The translations under genes were made by a program, and so were the position numbers. Under the pieces are notes generated by a model, which searched no databases, was not told where the DNA came from, and saw nothing but the letters and a program-made list of their open reading frames with translations. DNA of 64,000 nucleotides, taken from positions 2,418,001-2,482,000 of the forward strand of contig CP139918.1 in NCBI GenBank assembly GCA_034423775.1, read 5' to 3'. Numbering within the stretch: the first letter of the stretch is position 1; each line of letters starts with the position of its first letter. The DNA comes from Alphaproteobacteria bacterium US3C007. Its GTDB lineage: Bacteria; Pseudomonadota; Alphaproteobacteria; Rhodobacterales; Rhodobacteraceae. Shown here in pieces: positions 38,400-48,249 of the stretch.

Positions 38400-38560
38400 G
38401 AGTTTTGTGGAGGGGCGGCTTATACTTCTTTAAGGCGGCTTTATGATTAAAGGCGCTTTAAGAGGAACGCACCCCTCCACGGTTTCTTTCTGAACAGAGA
38501 AAAATTTTACGCTCGAATATGGCTGGCAGCTGCTTTCGGATCGGGCGCCAGTCTTTTTTT
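38400..38560 (+). ncRNA. candidate small structured RNA
   Basis: No family recognised. GTGGAGGGG (38407-38415) pairs perfectly with CCCCTCCAC (38472-38480). Inside, a second helix pairs 38430-38444 with about 38451-38462 (core GCG/CGC, CTTT/AAAG, one G-G mismatch). About 40 nt further on comes a terminator hairpin with seven T. The 5' end is unknown. It may be an independent sRNA or a structured 3' end of the kinase transcript. No conserved motif of SRP, 6S, tmRNA or RNase P RNA is visible. Confidence 0.45.
38521..38560 (+). terminator. intrinsic terminator
   Basis: GGCTGGC (38521-38527) pairs with GCCAGTC (38547-38553), with one G-T pair, followed directly by seven T (38554-38560). It lies 325 bp after the kinase stop and 190 bp before the MFS gene, so it ends a transcript of the structured region. 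Confidence 0.75.
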
Positions 38561-38752
38561 GTAAAATGCCTATGCTTGAGACCTCATAGAAATTTAGCAT
38601 TTTTTATGGTCAAACGCGCGTGGCAGAACGTTTAAGTATGTAACATTTGTGGTCTCGGGCCCCTCAAAACGTGCTTGCAGCATTGCTTCATTATCATCTT
38701 TCCTTTTGGCAGATTTAACTTTAGCACAGATGTCTAATCAAAGGAGACGCCT

Positions 38753-40000
38753 GTGCCTATTTTGCAGTTCTTCCGTCAAAATAGTGCCTGGTTAGCAGCA
38801 GGGGCTTTGCTGGCATTTATGTCAAGCTTTGGCCAAACCTTCTTCATTTCTATCTTTTCAGGCCATATTCGGGCCGAATTCGGCCTCTCACACGCGGCTT
38901 GGGGTGGGTTTTACTCTTTGGGCACAACGGCGTCGGCGATTGTGATGGTTTGGCTGGGTACTTTAAGCGATGTCATCCGGACCCGAGTTTTGGGGCTTTT
39001 CGTTTTATCTGGTTTGATGGGGGCAACGCTTGTGATGGCCAATCTGTCGCATGTGTTTTACCTGCCTTTTGCAATTTTCGCGTTGCGTTTACTGGGGCAG
39101 GGCATGTGCTCGCATCTGGCAGTGGTGGCTATGTCGCGTTGGTTTGTGGCCAATCGGGGGCGCGCGCTATCGATCGCGGGGCTGGGATATTCCTTCGGAG
39201 AAGCTTTTTTGCCCGTGTTGTTCGTGTTTTTAATGGGCGTTGTGTCGTGGCGCTCTTTATGGTGCGTTGCTGCTGGGGTGCTTTTATTGTCTCTACCAGT
39301 TTTATTTCGATTGCTGCGTCAAGAGCGAACCCCGCAATCAATGGCGGAAGATAACAGTTCCTTGGGAATGGATGCGCAGCATTGGACGCGCGGGGCGGTC
39401 ATCCGCCACCCGCTTTTTTGGTGCATGATGCCGGCATTACTCGGCCCTAGCGCGTTCAACACGGCGTTTTTCTTTCAACAGGTGCATTTCGCGGCGGTAA
39501 AAGGCTGGGATCATTTATCGTTGGTAAGTTTTTTCCCGCTATATACGGGGGCCGCGGTTTTGGCGATGCTGGCATCGGGCTGGGCGCTTGATCGTTTTGG
39601 CACCCCAAGGCTGATCTGGTTTTACCAATTGCCCATGTCGTTTGCGTTCTTGTGCTTTGCATTCGGACAATCGCAGATGATGTTCGTAACGGGTCTGCTG
39701 TTTCTGGCAATCACAGCCGGCGCAAATACAACGCTTCCAAATGCGTTTTGGGCTGAGTTTTATGGCACCCGGTATTTGGGTGCGATTAAATCATTGGCGG
39801 CCGCGATTATGGTATTGGGCTCTGCGCTTGGGCCGGGTATCACTGGTGTGATGATTGACTGGGATATAGGATTGGAAACTCAATATATCGCAGTTGCTAT
39901 ATTCTTTGTGTTGAGCACGGCCGTAATGTCATTTGGGGTATGGCGCGCAGCGCCGCATTTGCCTAAATCGATTGTTGTAAATAGCCCAAGCAGCCTTTAA
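38753..40000 (+). CDS. MFS transporter
   Basis: Major facilitator with about 12 membrane segments, 415 aa. The loop 2-3 motif is degenerate (GTLSDVIRTRVLG), and the N-terminal FISIFSGHIRAEFGLSHAAWG is typical of the oxalate/formate-antiporter-like or monocarboxylate-type MFS branch. The substrate cannot be inferred. It starts with GTG 38753, strongly supported by AAGGAGACGCCT just before it. Its 3' end overlaps the convergent glucokinase gene by 38 bp. Confidence 0.9.
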   Translation: MPILQFFRQNSAWLAAGALLAFMSSFGQTFFISIFSGHIRAEFGLSHAAWGGFYSLGTTASAIVMVWLGTLSDVIRTRVLGLFVLSGLMGATLVMANLSHVFYLPFAIFALRLLGQGMCSHLAVVAMSRWFVANRGRALSIAGLGYSFGEAFLPVLFVFLMGVVSWRSLWCVAAGVLLLSLPVLFRLLRQERTPQSMAEDNSSLGMDAQHWTRGAVIRHPLFWCMMPALLGPSAFNTAFFFQQVHFAAVKGWDHLSLVSFFPLYTGAAVLAMLASGWALDRFGTPRLIWFYQLPMSFAFLCFAFGQSQMMFVTGLLFLAITAGANTTLPNAFWAEFYGTRYLGAIKSLAAAIMVLGSALGPGITGVMIDWDIGLETQYIAVAIFFVLSTAVMSFGVWRAAPHLPKSIVVNSPSSL

Positions 40001-40907
40001 GCGCTGCAAAATCATCCTCAACCAAGAAGATCGGAAATTCCGACATGTAATCTGAGAAGACGCCTTTGTCATGAAAGGTCGCGCCGAAATTTTTAGGCGT
40101 CACAAACGGCGCGATTGCGCGAGAAACCCCGCCAATCATATAAATGCCACCCAGAGGCAGATGTGCCAGGGCCAAATCTCCGAAATAAGAGCCCATGATT
40201 GATGCAAAGCATGCCACAACGTGGCGTGCCTCGCGCTGTCCATCCTGCGCGGCTTGCATAACTTCGCTCGCGCTGCGCGGGTGCTCGGGATCAAAAAATC
40301 TGTTTAAGGTTTCCAACCCGTTGCCAGACAGCACGGTTTCAACAGATGCAAACCCCCGCTCAGCTGCAATCCAATCAGATAATTCGCGCTGCAGCGCAGT
40401 TGCAACGGGCAACCGAACATGCCCGGCTTCCGCAGGTGGCACCAGCACGCCTTTAGAAGCAGGATAAGCCGCCGCGATATTGAAGCCGGTTCCAATTCCA
40501 CAGACCAATTTTGTGGTCCCGGCTTTGGCTTTTGAAGGACCATAAAGATGCTTGAGGCTTTCCAAAGGCAGAACGTTTAGCGCATATCCTTGGGCTTGCA
40601 GATCATTGAGCAAGCCAACATGATCGGCTTGGGTAAGCGCGCGCAATCGATCCGGGCAAATTAGCCAGTCCAGATTAGTGACTTTTATCACCCCGTCGCG
40701 AAGCGGCCCCGCAGCTGCAACACAAATAGCTGTAACCTTGCTTAGGTTTTGCGCCTGCATATAGGTTTTGATAATATCTTCTAAGCAGCCATAGCCTGCA
40801 TTCGAAAATTTTTGAATTGTTTCAGGGTTCAACGCGGTATCATCACTTAGAGCGATGCGGGTATTGCTGCCCCCCAAATCAATCAAAATATAGGTGTTTT
40901 CAGCCAT
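39963..40907 (-). CDS. glucokinase Glk
   Basis: ATP-dependent phosphorylation of glucose to glucose 6-phosphate. It is 314 aa, of the bacterial Glk type and not ROK. Seen: the phosphate-1 loop LIDLGGSNTRIAL, VAAAGPLRDGVIKVTNLDW, LLNDLQAQGYA (catalytic Asp), CGIGTGFNIA, PAEAGHVRLP and LGGIYMIGGV. It is divergent from uvrA across 211 bp and overlaps the MFS gene at its 3' end. Confidence 0.95.
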   Translation of the reverse strand: MAENTYILIDLGGSNTRIALSDDTALNPETIQKFSNAGYGCLEDIIKTYMQAQNLSKVTAICVAAAGPLRDGVIKVTNLDWLICPDRLRALTQADHVGLLNDLQAQGYALNVLPLESLKHLYGPSKAKAGTTKLVCGIGTGFNIAAAYPASKGVLVPPAEAGHVRLPVATALQRELSDWIAAERGFASVETVLSGNGLETLNRFFDPEHPRSASEVMQAAQDGQREARHVVACFASIMGSYFGDLALAHLPLGGIYMIGGVSRAIAPFVTPKNFGATFHDKGVFSDYMSEFPIFLVEDDFAALKGCLGYLQQSI

Positions 40908-41040
40908 TTTTTATCCCCGAGCTGCCGCCTGCTTTTGCTTCATCTGCTGTTTAGAGGCCTAAAGGCGATTGCTCAAGCCGATAGATCGAGCAAATGTTAC
41001 AGAATGAAAGATCAGAGGGAAAGGCCACGTAAAGCCAAAT

Positions 41041-41055
41041 GTTCTATATTTGTTC
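41041..41055. promoter_or_regulatory. LexA operator (SOS box) of uvrA
   Basis: GTTCTATATTTGTTC is an exact GTTC-N7-GTTC alphaproteobacterial SOS box, 64 bp before the uvrA ATG. It matches the box before lexA, so uvrA should be LexA-repressed. Confidence 0.9.
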
Positions 41056-41118
41056 TCAAAATTTGATTGGAGACTCAGTTTAATCAGCCTATGTTTGGTT
41101 TGTAGAGTAAGGAACATC

Positions 41119-43977
41119 ATGGCAGATCAAAAATTCATCTCTGTGCGCGGTGCCCGCGAACATAACCTAAAGTCAATCGATGTGGATATTCCACGCGATC
41201 AATTTGTGGTGATAACAGGTCTTTCCGGATCCGGAAAGTCATCGCTGGCCTTTGATACCGTTTATGCTGAAGGGCAACGGCGCTATGTTGAATCGCTCAG
41301 TGCCTATGCCCGTCAGTTTCTGGATATGATGGAAAAACCGGATGTCGATCAGATTTCTGGCCTCAGCCCTGCCATTTCGATTGAACAGAAAACCACCAGC
41401 AAAAATCCGCGCTCCACAGTTGGCACAGTCACCGAAATTTATGATTACTTGCGGTTGCTTTTTGCCCGGGCTGGCACGCCCTATAGCCCTGCCACTGGCT
41501 TGCCGATTGAGGCCCAGCAGGTGCAAGACATGGTCGACCGCGTTGCGGCGATGCACGAGGGCACCCGCGCCTATTTATTAGCCCCGATCGTGCGCGATAG
41601 AAAGGGTGAGTATCGCAAAGAATTCCTTGAATTGCGAAAGCAAGGGTTTCAGCGCGTGAAAGTGGATGGCGCTTTTTATGAGCTGGATGATCCGCCCACC
41701 CTGGATAAGAAATTTCGCCATGATATCGACGTTGTGGTTGATAGGATTGTGGTGCGTGCGGGCATAGAAACCCGCCTTGCCGATAGTTTTCGAACCGCGC
41801 TTGACCTCGCCGATGGTATTGCAATTTTGGAAACTGCCCCGGATGAGGGTGATCCTGAGCGGGTTACCTTCAGCGAAAATTTCGCGTGTCCGGTGAGCGG
41901 TTTCACAATTTCGGAAATTGAACCGCGTCTGTTCTCGTTCAATGCGCCCTTCGGTGCATGCCCGGAGTGTGACGGGTTGGGGCAAGAGCGGTTTTTTGAT
42001 GAGCGATTGGTGGTGCCGGATGAAACCCTGAAAGTGCGGGATGGTGCCATCGCACCATGGCGGAAGGGAAAGAGCCCATATTTCACACAAACGATCGAAG
42101 CAATTTCCAAACATTATGGCGTGTCCATGAATGTCAGTTGGAAGGATTTGCCTGCCGCCGTTAAAAAAGTATTTTTGCACGGATCAGGGGATCAGGAGAT
42201 TAAATTTCGTTATGATGACGGAGGCCGCGTTTATCAGGTAACCCGTGGTTTTGAGGGTGTCATTCCGAATATGCAACGGCGCTATCGCGAGACTGACAGT
42301 TCGTGGGTGCGCGAAGAGTTTGAAAATTACCAGAACAACCAACCCTGCGGAAGCTGCAATGGCTTCCGCCTACGCCCCGAGGCGCTGGCCGTCAAAATTG
42401 CCAACTTGCACGTGGGTGAACTTGTACAAATGTCGATCCGAGATGCGCTGAGCTGGTGCGAGGGCGTGCCCGAACATTTGAGCGATCAAAAAAATCAAAT
42501 CGCGGCCGCGATTTTGAAAGAAATCCGAGAGCGGCTTGGGTTTTTGAATAATGTGGGCTTGGAGTATTTAACCCTCAGCCGCAATGCGGGCACCTTATCG
42601 GGGGGCGAAAGTCAACGGATCCGGTTGGCCAGTCAGATTGGCAGCGGGCTCACGGGTGTTTTATACGTGCTTGATGAGCCCTCAATTGGCCTGCATCAGC
42701 GCGACAATGACCGTTTGCTTACCACGTTGAAAAACCTGCGCGATCAAGGCAATACGGTGATTGTGGTCGAACATGATGAAGAAGCAATCCGCGAGGCGGA
42801 TTACGTGTTCGATATCGGACCAGGCGCGGGTGTTCATGGGGGGCATGTTGTGTCCCGCGGCACGCCAGCAGAGGTCGCGGCCGATCCAAACTCTCTTACA
42901 GGGCAATATCTTCAAGGGATAAAAGAGATCGCGGTTCCTGCGGTAAGGCGCAGTGGGAACGGCAAAATGCTTACCGTGGTTAAGGCCACCGGAAATAACC
43001 TGAAATCCGTTACGGCGGATTTTCCGCTTGGCAAACTGATCTGCGTTACAGGGGTGTCAGGCGGTGGTAAATCCACGCTTACAATCGAAACCTTGTTCAA
43101 AACGGCCTCGATGCGTTTGAACGGGGCCAAACAAACACCGGCCCCCTGTGAAACGATCAAAGGTCTCGAATTTCTTGATAAGGTGATCGATATCGACCAG
43201 CGTCCGATCGGCAGGACGCCGCGCTCAAACCCCGCCACGTATACGGGTGCCTTCACGCCCATCCGCGATTGGTTCGCAGGATTGCCTGAGGCAAAAACCC
43301 GCGGCTATAAGCCCGGCCGGTTCAGTTTCAACGTGAAAGGCGGGCGCTGTGAAGCCTGCCAGGGCGATGGGGTTATCAAAATTGAAATGCATTTCTTACC
43401 CGATGTCTACGTGACCTGCGAAACCTGCAATGGCGCGCGCTACAATCGCGAAACGCTGGAGGTTAAATTCAAAGGCAAAAGCATTGCAGATGTGCTGGAT
43501 ATGACGGTCGAAGATGCGCAGGCGTTTTTTCAAGCGGTGCCATCGATCCGTGAAAAAATGGATGCATTGGTGCGGGTGGGTTTGGGCTATATCAAGGTCG
43601 GCCAACAGGCCACAACGCTGTCGGGCGGTGAGGCGCAGCGCGTCAAATTGTCAAAAGAGCTGGCAAAGCGCTCGACGGGCCGTACCCTTTATATTCTGGA
43701 TGAACCGACGACGGGCTTGCATTTCGAAGATGTACGAAAATTACTAGAAGTGCTGCATGAATTGGTGGATCAAGGGAATTCTGTGGTGGTGATTGAGCAT
43801 AATCTGGATGTTGTCAAAACGGCAGATTGGATCATTGATATCGGTCCTGAAGGCGGTAATGGGGGCGGGCGCATCGTGGCCGCCGGAACTCCGGAAACCA
43901 TCATCAAGAAGAAAAGCAGTCACACGGGGCATTATTTGAAGATGTTGCTCAAAGACCGGAAATTAGCAGCTGAATAA
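41119..43977 (+). CDS. excinuclease ABC subunit UvrA
   Basis: Damage-recognition ATPase of nucleotide excision repair. It is 952 aa. It has two ABC modules with Walker [10 protein letters not shown] (near 35) and GVSGGGKST (near 640), and signatures [12 protein letters not shown] and [12 protein letters not shown]. The zinc-binding Cys pairs are CPECDG, CGSCNG and CEACQG/CETCNG. ATG 41119 has AAGGAAC upstream and starts the conserved sequence; the frame before it runs through the SOS box and is not coding. Confidence 0.98.
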   Translation: MADQKFISVRGAREHNLKSIDVDIPRDQFVVITGLSGSGKSSLAFDTVYAEGQRRYVESLSAYARQFLDMMEKPDVDQISGLSPAISIEQKTTSKNPRSTVGTVTEIYDYLRLLFARAGTPYSPATGLPIEAQQVQDMVDRVAAMHEGTRAYLLAPIVRDRKGEYRKEFLELRKQGFQRVKVDGAFYELDDPPTLDKKFRHDIDVVVDRIVVRAGIETRLADSFRTALDLADGIAILETAPDEGDPERVTFSENFACPVSGFTISEIEPRLFSFNAPFGACPECDGLGQERFFDERLVVPDETLKVRDGAIAPWRKGKSPYFTQTIEAISKHYGVSMNVSWKDLPAAVKKVFLHGSGDQEIKFRYDDGGRVYQVTRGFEGVIPNMQRRYRETDSSWVREEFENYQNNQPCGSCNGFRLRPEALAVKIANLHVGELVQMSIRDALSWCEGVPEHLSDQKNQIAAAILKEIRERLGFLNNVGLEYLTLSRNAGTLSGGESQRIRLASQIGSGLTGVLYVLDEPSIGLHQRDNDRLLTTLKNLRDQGNTVIVVEHDEEAIREADYVFDIGPGAGVHGGHVVSRGTPAEVAADPNSLTGQYLQGIKEIAVPAVRRSGNGKMLTVVKATGNNLKSVTADFPLGKLICVTGVSGGGKSTLTIETLFKTASMRLNGAKQTPAPCETIKGLEFLDKVIDIDQRPIGRTPRSNPATYTGAFTPIRDWFAGLPEAKTRGYKPGRFSFNVKGGRCEACQGDGVIKIEMHFLPDVYVTCETCNGARYNRETLEVKFKGKSIADVLDMTVEDAQAFFQAVPSIREKMDALVRVGLGYIKVGQQATTLSGGEAQRVKLSKELAKRSTGRTLYILDEPTTGLHFEDVRKLLEVLHELVDQGNSVVVIEHNLDVVKTADWIIDIGPEGGNGGGRIVAAGTPETIIKKKSSHTGHYLKMLLKDRKLAAE

Positions 43978-44183
43978 GCCGCCTTTACTTGCGCGATGCA
44001 TGAGCTCTCGCTGCGCTTGGAGTGGCGTGTCAGCGTCGCTCGCGGTGCGCGCAGGTCCTTGATGGACGGTTTATGTTTGTCGTGCAGGTTTGATTGGGCG
44101 GAGGCTTGGCTTCAAAGCGGTTTGTCAGGGCTTTAAAAAAGAGGTTTGAAAGGCCCTCTCGCGCAGGACCTCAACCCGTTTTT

Positions 44184-45488
44184 CTATTTTTCAGGAATTA
44201 AGCCTTTGGGAGAAAAGCGCAGCACCAGCAATAAGATAAGACCCATGGTAAAAAGCCGCATATGCGCCACGCTGCTGATCAAATGCTGTTTTAGGGGGCT
44301 TGCATCTTCCATTCCTGAGGTGATTGCTTGCATTAAGAAACCACCGATCGGTTCCACTTGCACCCAAAAAAACCAGATCACAAAACCGCCCAGCACCGCG
44401 CCAAAATTATTTCCAGAGCCGCCGACAATCACCATAACCCAGATCAAGAATGTATAACGCAAAGGTTGATAGCCCGCTGGGGTCAGCTGACCGTCCAGCG
44501 TGGTCATCATAGCGCCCGCAATGCCGCAGATCGCCGAGCCCAACACAAAGATCTGCAGATGCCGTTTGGTAACGTCTTTTCCCATCGCTTCTGCAGAGGT
44601 TTCATTATCGCGAATGGCGCGCATCATACGCCCCCATGGGCTGCGCAGCGCGTTTTGGGCCATCCAAAGCAAAAGCAACAGAACGACAGTAAACAAGCCA
44701 GCGTAGCAGAGCTTTACATAAATAGACGAAGCGGTCACAGCATTCATTCCAAGGTCCGTTGCGGTTGCCACGAAGTCTGGGTTGTTTTGCAAATCCACCT
44801 CGAAGGGAACCGGCCGAGGAAGGCCGATTACATTTTTGACGCCTCGGGCCAGCCAATCCTCATTTTTCATGATCGCTAAAATGATTTCCGCAATGCCTAA
44901 AGTGGCGATGGCCAGATAATCAGAGCGCAAGCCCAAGGCGGTTTTTCCAATAATCCACGCCACACCCGCTGCCAGCAGCCCGCCAGCGGGCCAAGCCAGT
45001 AGGATCGGCAATCCCAATCCGCCTAGATATCCCGTTGAGGCTGGATTGACCGCTTCGATCGCTGATACGCCGCCATCGAAAACAAACCTGAATGCGAAAA
45101 ACCCCACAATCAGCCCAGCAATAATTCCCAATATTTTGGCTTTGCCCGATGGCAGGCGGACGATGGCTAAGCTGGTTAGCCAAAGGCTGGCAACACCAAT
45201 CACCAAGCCCAGCATGGTCCTCAGTCCTCCTGCGCTCCACGCCTCTGTAACGGGTGGCATTGAAATCAGCACAGTGGCCAGACCGCCCAGAGCCACAAAC
45301 CCCATCACGCCCACGTTAAAAAGGCCCGCAAAGCCCCATTGCAAATTCACCCCTAAGGACATGATGGCGCTGATTAGCCCCATATTGAGGATCAATAAAG
45401 CGCTATTCCAGCTTTGCAAAAAACCAGTCAACAGGATGAGCAATGCCATCGCTGCAAACAGAAAAATGTTTCTATACTGCGCCATCAA
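44184..45488 (-). CDS. branched-chain amino acid-type ABC permease LivM
   Basis: Inner-membrane permease of the HAAT importer family. At 434 aa it is longer than E. coli LivM in some loops. About 10 membrane segments are evident, with SLGVNLQWGFAGLFNVG near the start and the typical LivM motif SPWGRMMRAIRDNETSAEAMGKDV at about 290. The start overlaps livH by 4 nt. It is last of the cluster livK-livG-livF-livH-livM. Confidence 0.93.
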   Translation of the reverse strand: MMAQYRNIFLFAAMALLILLTGFLQSWNSALLILNMGLISAIMSLGVNLQWGFAGLFNVGVMGFVALGGLATVLISMPPVTEAWSAGGLRTMLGLVIGVASLWLTSLAIVRLPSGKAKILGIIAGLIVGFFAFRFVFDGGVSAIEAVNPASTGYLGGLGLPILLAWPAGGLLAAGVAWIIGKTALGLRSDYLAIATLGIAEIILAIMKNEDWLARGVKNVIGLPRPVPFEVDLQNNPDFVATATDLGMNAVTASSIYVKLCYAGLFTVVLLLLLWMAQNALRSPWGRMMRAIRDNETSAEAMGKDVTKRHLQIFVLGSAICGIAGAMMTTLDGQLTPAGYQPLRYTFLIWVMVIVGGSGNNFGAVLGGFVIWFFWVQVEPIGGFLMQAITSGMEDASPLKQHLISSVAHMRLFTMGLILLLVLRFSPKGLIPEK

Positions 45489-46504
45489 TAGGCCTTTCCT
45501 TTAAACAAACCGGTCGGACGAAATAGCAGCACAATGATCAAAATAGAAAAGCTGACTGCAAATTTATAATCAGTGCTTAGCAATTGCACCAAGCTCGAGG
45601 GGGCCCAATCGCTTGGCACGAGATAGGTCACCACTTTTTTCCACGCATAGGTTATGGTAACTTCCGAAAAGGCGATCACAAACCCGCCGGCAATCGCGCC
45701 AACCGGATTGCCCAGCCCGCCGACGATGGCCGAGGAAAAAATCGGCAAGAGCAATAGCAAATAGGTAAAGGGCTTGAACACTTTATCCAGCCCATAAAGC
45801 GTGCCTGCAATTGTCGCCAGCGCCGCGACGATCATCCAGGTCACCATCACCACGCGCTCTGGATTGATCCCAGAGAGCAAAGCCAGATCTTCATTATCCG
45901 CGTAGGCGCGCATCGACTTGCCGGTTCGTGTGCGCTCAAGGAACCAAAACAGCAAGGCAACAACAATCACGGCGGCAATCACGGTCAAGCCTTGCGTCGT
46001 TTTAATTGCCAACCCCTCTTTCAACCCGGTCATGGCCTTAAACTCGCGCGCTGACATGATGAAGCGCTGACCATCGCTAAAAGTGCGATCATCGGGGCCG
46101 ATGATGAAGCGCACGACGCCATTCATAATAAACATCACCCCCATCGAAACGATTAAAAAGATCACGGGTTTGGCTTTTTGAACGCGATAAAAGCGATAGA
46201 CGGTACGATCGGTGAACAAGATCAACGCAATACAGCCAAGAATACTGAAGGGCAGGGCCAAAAGGGCCGTTGGCAAAACCCCAAAAGAAATTCCCATCGA
46301 TTGAAGCCACCACGTGCCCAGAATACTCAGCGTTGCTCCAAAGGCCATCGTATCGCCATGCGCAAAATTAGAAAACCGCAACACCCCATAAATGAGCGTG
46401 ATACCCAAAGCCCCCAGCGCCAATTGGCTGCCATAGGCAAGGCCGGGTATAATTACATAATTGGCCAGCGCAACCAGCGCATTAAGCAGATCCATCACAG
46501 GCAT
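45485..46504 (-). CDS. branched-chain amino acid-type ABC permease LivH
   Basis: Second permease subunit, 339 aa. It has family signatures GLAYGSQLALGALGITLIYGVLRFSNFAHGD at the N-terminus, RTRTGKSMRAYADNEDLALLSGIN (coupling loop) and GGLGNPVGAIAGG. It pairs with LivM to form the membrane channel. The 93-bp gap between its start and livF holds no gene. Confidence 0.94.
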   Translation of the reverse strand: MPVMDLLNALVALANYVIIPGLAYGSQLALGALGITLIYGVLRFSNFAHGDTMAFGATLSILGTWWLQSMGISFGVLPTALLALPFSILGCIALILFTDRTVYRFYRVQKAKPVIFLIVSMGVMFIMNGVVRFIIGPDDRTFSDGQRFIMSAREFKAMTGLKEGLAIKTTQGLTVIAAVIVVALLFWFLERTRTGKSMRAYADNEDLALLSGINPERVVMVTWMIVAALATIAGTLYGLDKVFKPFTYLLLLLPIFSSAIVGGLGNPVGAIAGGFVIAFSEVTITYAWKKVVTYLVPSDWAPSSLVQLLSTDYKFAVSFSILIIVLLFRPTGLFKGKAY

Positions 46505-46597
46505 TCCCCTCTATCAATTCTGCGCGCGCGCAGACGCGTCTGAGGTGAAAGACCGCCACCGCGTAATCGAGTGCATTCAAAAACTTTACGCAAAGCT

Positions 46598-47317
46598 CTA
46601 CCCCCCTAGGAACGATTTGCGGACTTCTGGATTGTTCAACAATTCTGCGCCGCTGCCGGTAAAAGCGTTGCGCCCTTGCACCAAGACATAGCCTTTATCG
46701 GCAATGCTCAGCGCCTGCCGCGCATTTTGTTCAACCATAAGGATCGGTATGCCGGTGCGGGCGACCTCGATGATCCTGTCAAAGAGTTCATCCATAACGA
46801 TCGGGCTGACACCGGCGGTTGGTTCGTCCAGCATGAGTAATTTAGGCTTGGTCATCAACGCGCGCCCAACCGCTACTTGCTGGCGTTGCCCGCCTGATAA
46901 CTCGCCGGCGGCTTGCCGACGTTTATCGCGCAGAATAGGAAATAAATCATAGACCTGCTCAAGCGTCTCGCGAAAATCATCCCGTCGAATAAACGCACCC
47001 ATTTCTAGGTTCTCTTGTACTGTCATGCTGGTGAATATGTTGTTTGTTTGGGGCACGAATCCCATGCCTTTGGCAACACGATCTTGCGGTGAGAGATGTG
47101 AGATATCATCACTGTCAAGGCGCACTTGGCCTTCGCGCAGGCGAAGCATGCCGAAAACAGCCTTCATCGCGGTTGATTTTCCCGCGCCATTTGGGCCCAC
47201 AATCACCGCGATTTCTCCGCGCTCGACCGCAATGGTACAGCTGTGCAGAATATCTGGCCCCTGCCCATAGCCGCCGGTCATCGTTTCTCCGATTAAAAAT
47301 GGCTCATTCATGTCCAA
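46598..47317 (-). CDS. ABC transporter ATPase LivF
   Basis: ATP-binding subunit of the HAAT importer, 239 aa. Walker A GPNGAGKST, Q-loop FVPQTNNIF, signature LSGGQRQQVAVGRA, Walker B LLMLDEPTAGVSP and the H-region replaced by VEQNARQAL as in other LivF proteins. It lies 67 bp after livG. Confidence 0.95.
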   Translation of the reverse strand: MDMNEPFLIGETMTGGYGQGPDILHSCTIAVERGEIAVIVGPNGAGKSTAMKAVFGMLRLREGQVRLDSDDISHLSPQDRVAKGMGFVPQTNNIFTSMTVQENLEMGAFIRRDDFRETLEQVYDLFPILRDKRRQAAGELSGGQRQQVAVGRALMTKPKLLMLDEPTAGVSPIVMDELFDRIIEVARTGIPILMVEQNARQALSIADKGYVLVQGRNAFTGSGAELLNNPEVRKSFLGG

Positions 47318-47384
47318 TTAACTCGCTTGCATCCAAGTAACCTGCAGATTTAGGCTGCTCATATTCATTTTCTTACGCCCTTAT

Positions 47385-48161
47385 TCATGCGGTGGTTTTG
47401 TTTTTCAGGCCGGTGCCCAAATAGGCTTCGATAACCTGTTCATTGGCCTTTATTTCGGCCAGTGTTCCTTCTGCCAGTACGCGCCCTTCGGCCATACAGA
47501 TCACTGGGTCACAAAGCCGCTCGATAAAATTCATGTCATGTTCGATGACAACGAATGTATAATTGCGCTCTTTATTCAGCCGCAAGATTGCATCGGCTAT
47601 TGTGTTTAAAAGCGTGCGGTTCACCCCGGCTCCGACTTCATCCAGAAACACAATTTTTGCATCGACCATCATTGTACGGCCCAGCTCTAACAGCTTTTTT
47701 TGGCCGCCAGAGACTTGCCCAGCTTTATGATCGCGCAGGTGATCAATGGTTAAAAATTCAAGGACTTCATCGGCTTTTGCCGCCAGCGCCCGCTCTTCAT
47801 TGGCGATGCGTTTGCGGCCAAACCAAGTGTTCCAAAGGGTTTCCCCTGATTGATTTGCCGGAACCATCATCAAGTTTTCGCGGCAGCTCATAGATGAAAA
47901 TTCATGGGCGATCTGAAACGTGCGCAGCAGGCCTTTACTGAACAACTGATGCGGCGCCAATCCGGTGATATCTTCGCCATTCATTAAGACGCTGCCTGAT
48001 GTTGGTGCGAGCACGCCGGCGATTACGTTAAATAAAGTGGTTTTTCCAGCGCCATTCGGGCCAATTAGCCCTGTTATAGACCCTGATGCAATTTCAAGCG
48101 AGGCTCCGTCAACCGCGTGAAACCCACCAAAATGTTTGTGAAGATTTTGAACTTTAATCAA
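47385..48161 (-). CDS. ABC transporter ATPase LivG
   Basis: Partner ATPase of LivF, 258 aa. Walker A GPNGAGKTT, signature VSGGQKKLLELGR, Walker B KIVFLDEVGAGVN and the conserved His in FVVIEHDMNFIE. LivG-type features include RTFQIAHEFSSMSCRENLMM. It is 88 bp after livK, with a terminator-like hairpin between. Confidence 0.95.
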   Translation of the reverse strand: MIKVQNLHKHFGGFHAVDGASLEIASGSITGLIGPNGAGKTTLFNVIAGVLAPTSGSVLMNGEDITGLAPHQLFSKGLLRTFQIAHEFSSMSCRENLMMVPANQSGETLWNTWFGRKRIANEERALAAKADEVLEFLTIDHLRDHKAGQVSGGQKKLLELGRTMMVDAKIVFLDEVGAGVNRTLLNTIADAILRLNKERNYTFVVIEHDMNFIERLCDPVICMAEGRVLAEGTLAEIKANEQVIEAYLGTGLKNKTTA

Positions 48162-48202
48162 AACAACTGCCCTTATTCATCCACTGCGCAGGGTTGAAAT
48201 GC

Positions 48203-48230
48203 AAAACAGCCCGGTCTCCCGGGCTGTTTT
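48203..48230 (-). terminator. hairpin between livK and livG, probable partial terminator
   Basis: A 12-bp perfect stem (AAAACAGCCCGG/CCGGGCTGTTTT) with a TCTC loop lies 20 bp downstream of the livK stop. On the minus strand only four U follow within the stem's own end. The likely role is transcript 3'-end protection or partial termination, letting the binding protein be made in excess over the rest of the transporter. Confidence 0.65.
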
Positions 48231-48249
48231 TTGTTCTCACTTAAAGAGA

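Larger units (their letters stand above)
38197..38752. other. 556-bp intergenic region with structured elements
   Basis: Lies between the kinase and the MFS gene. It holds a 12-bp palindrome (38288-38299), a nested stem structure (38407-38480) and an intrinsic terminator (38521-38560). No protein frame of 60 or more codons is present. It also must hold the promoter of the MFS gene. Confidence 0.6.
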
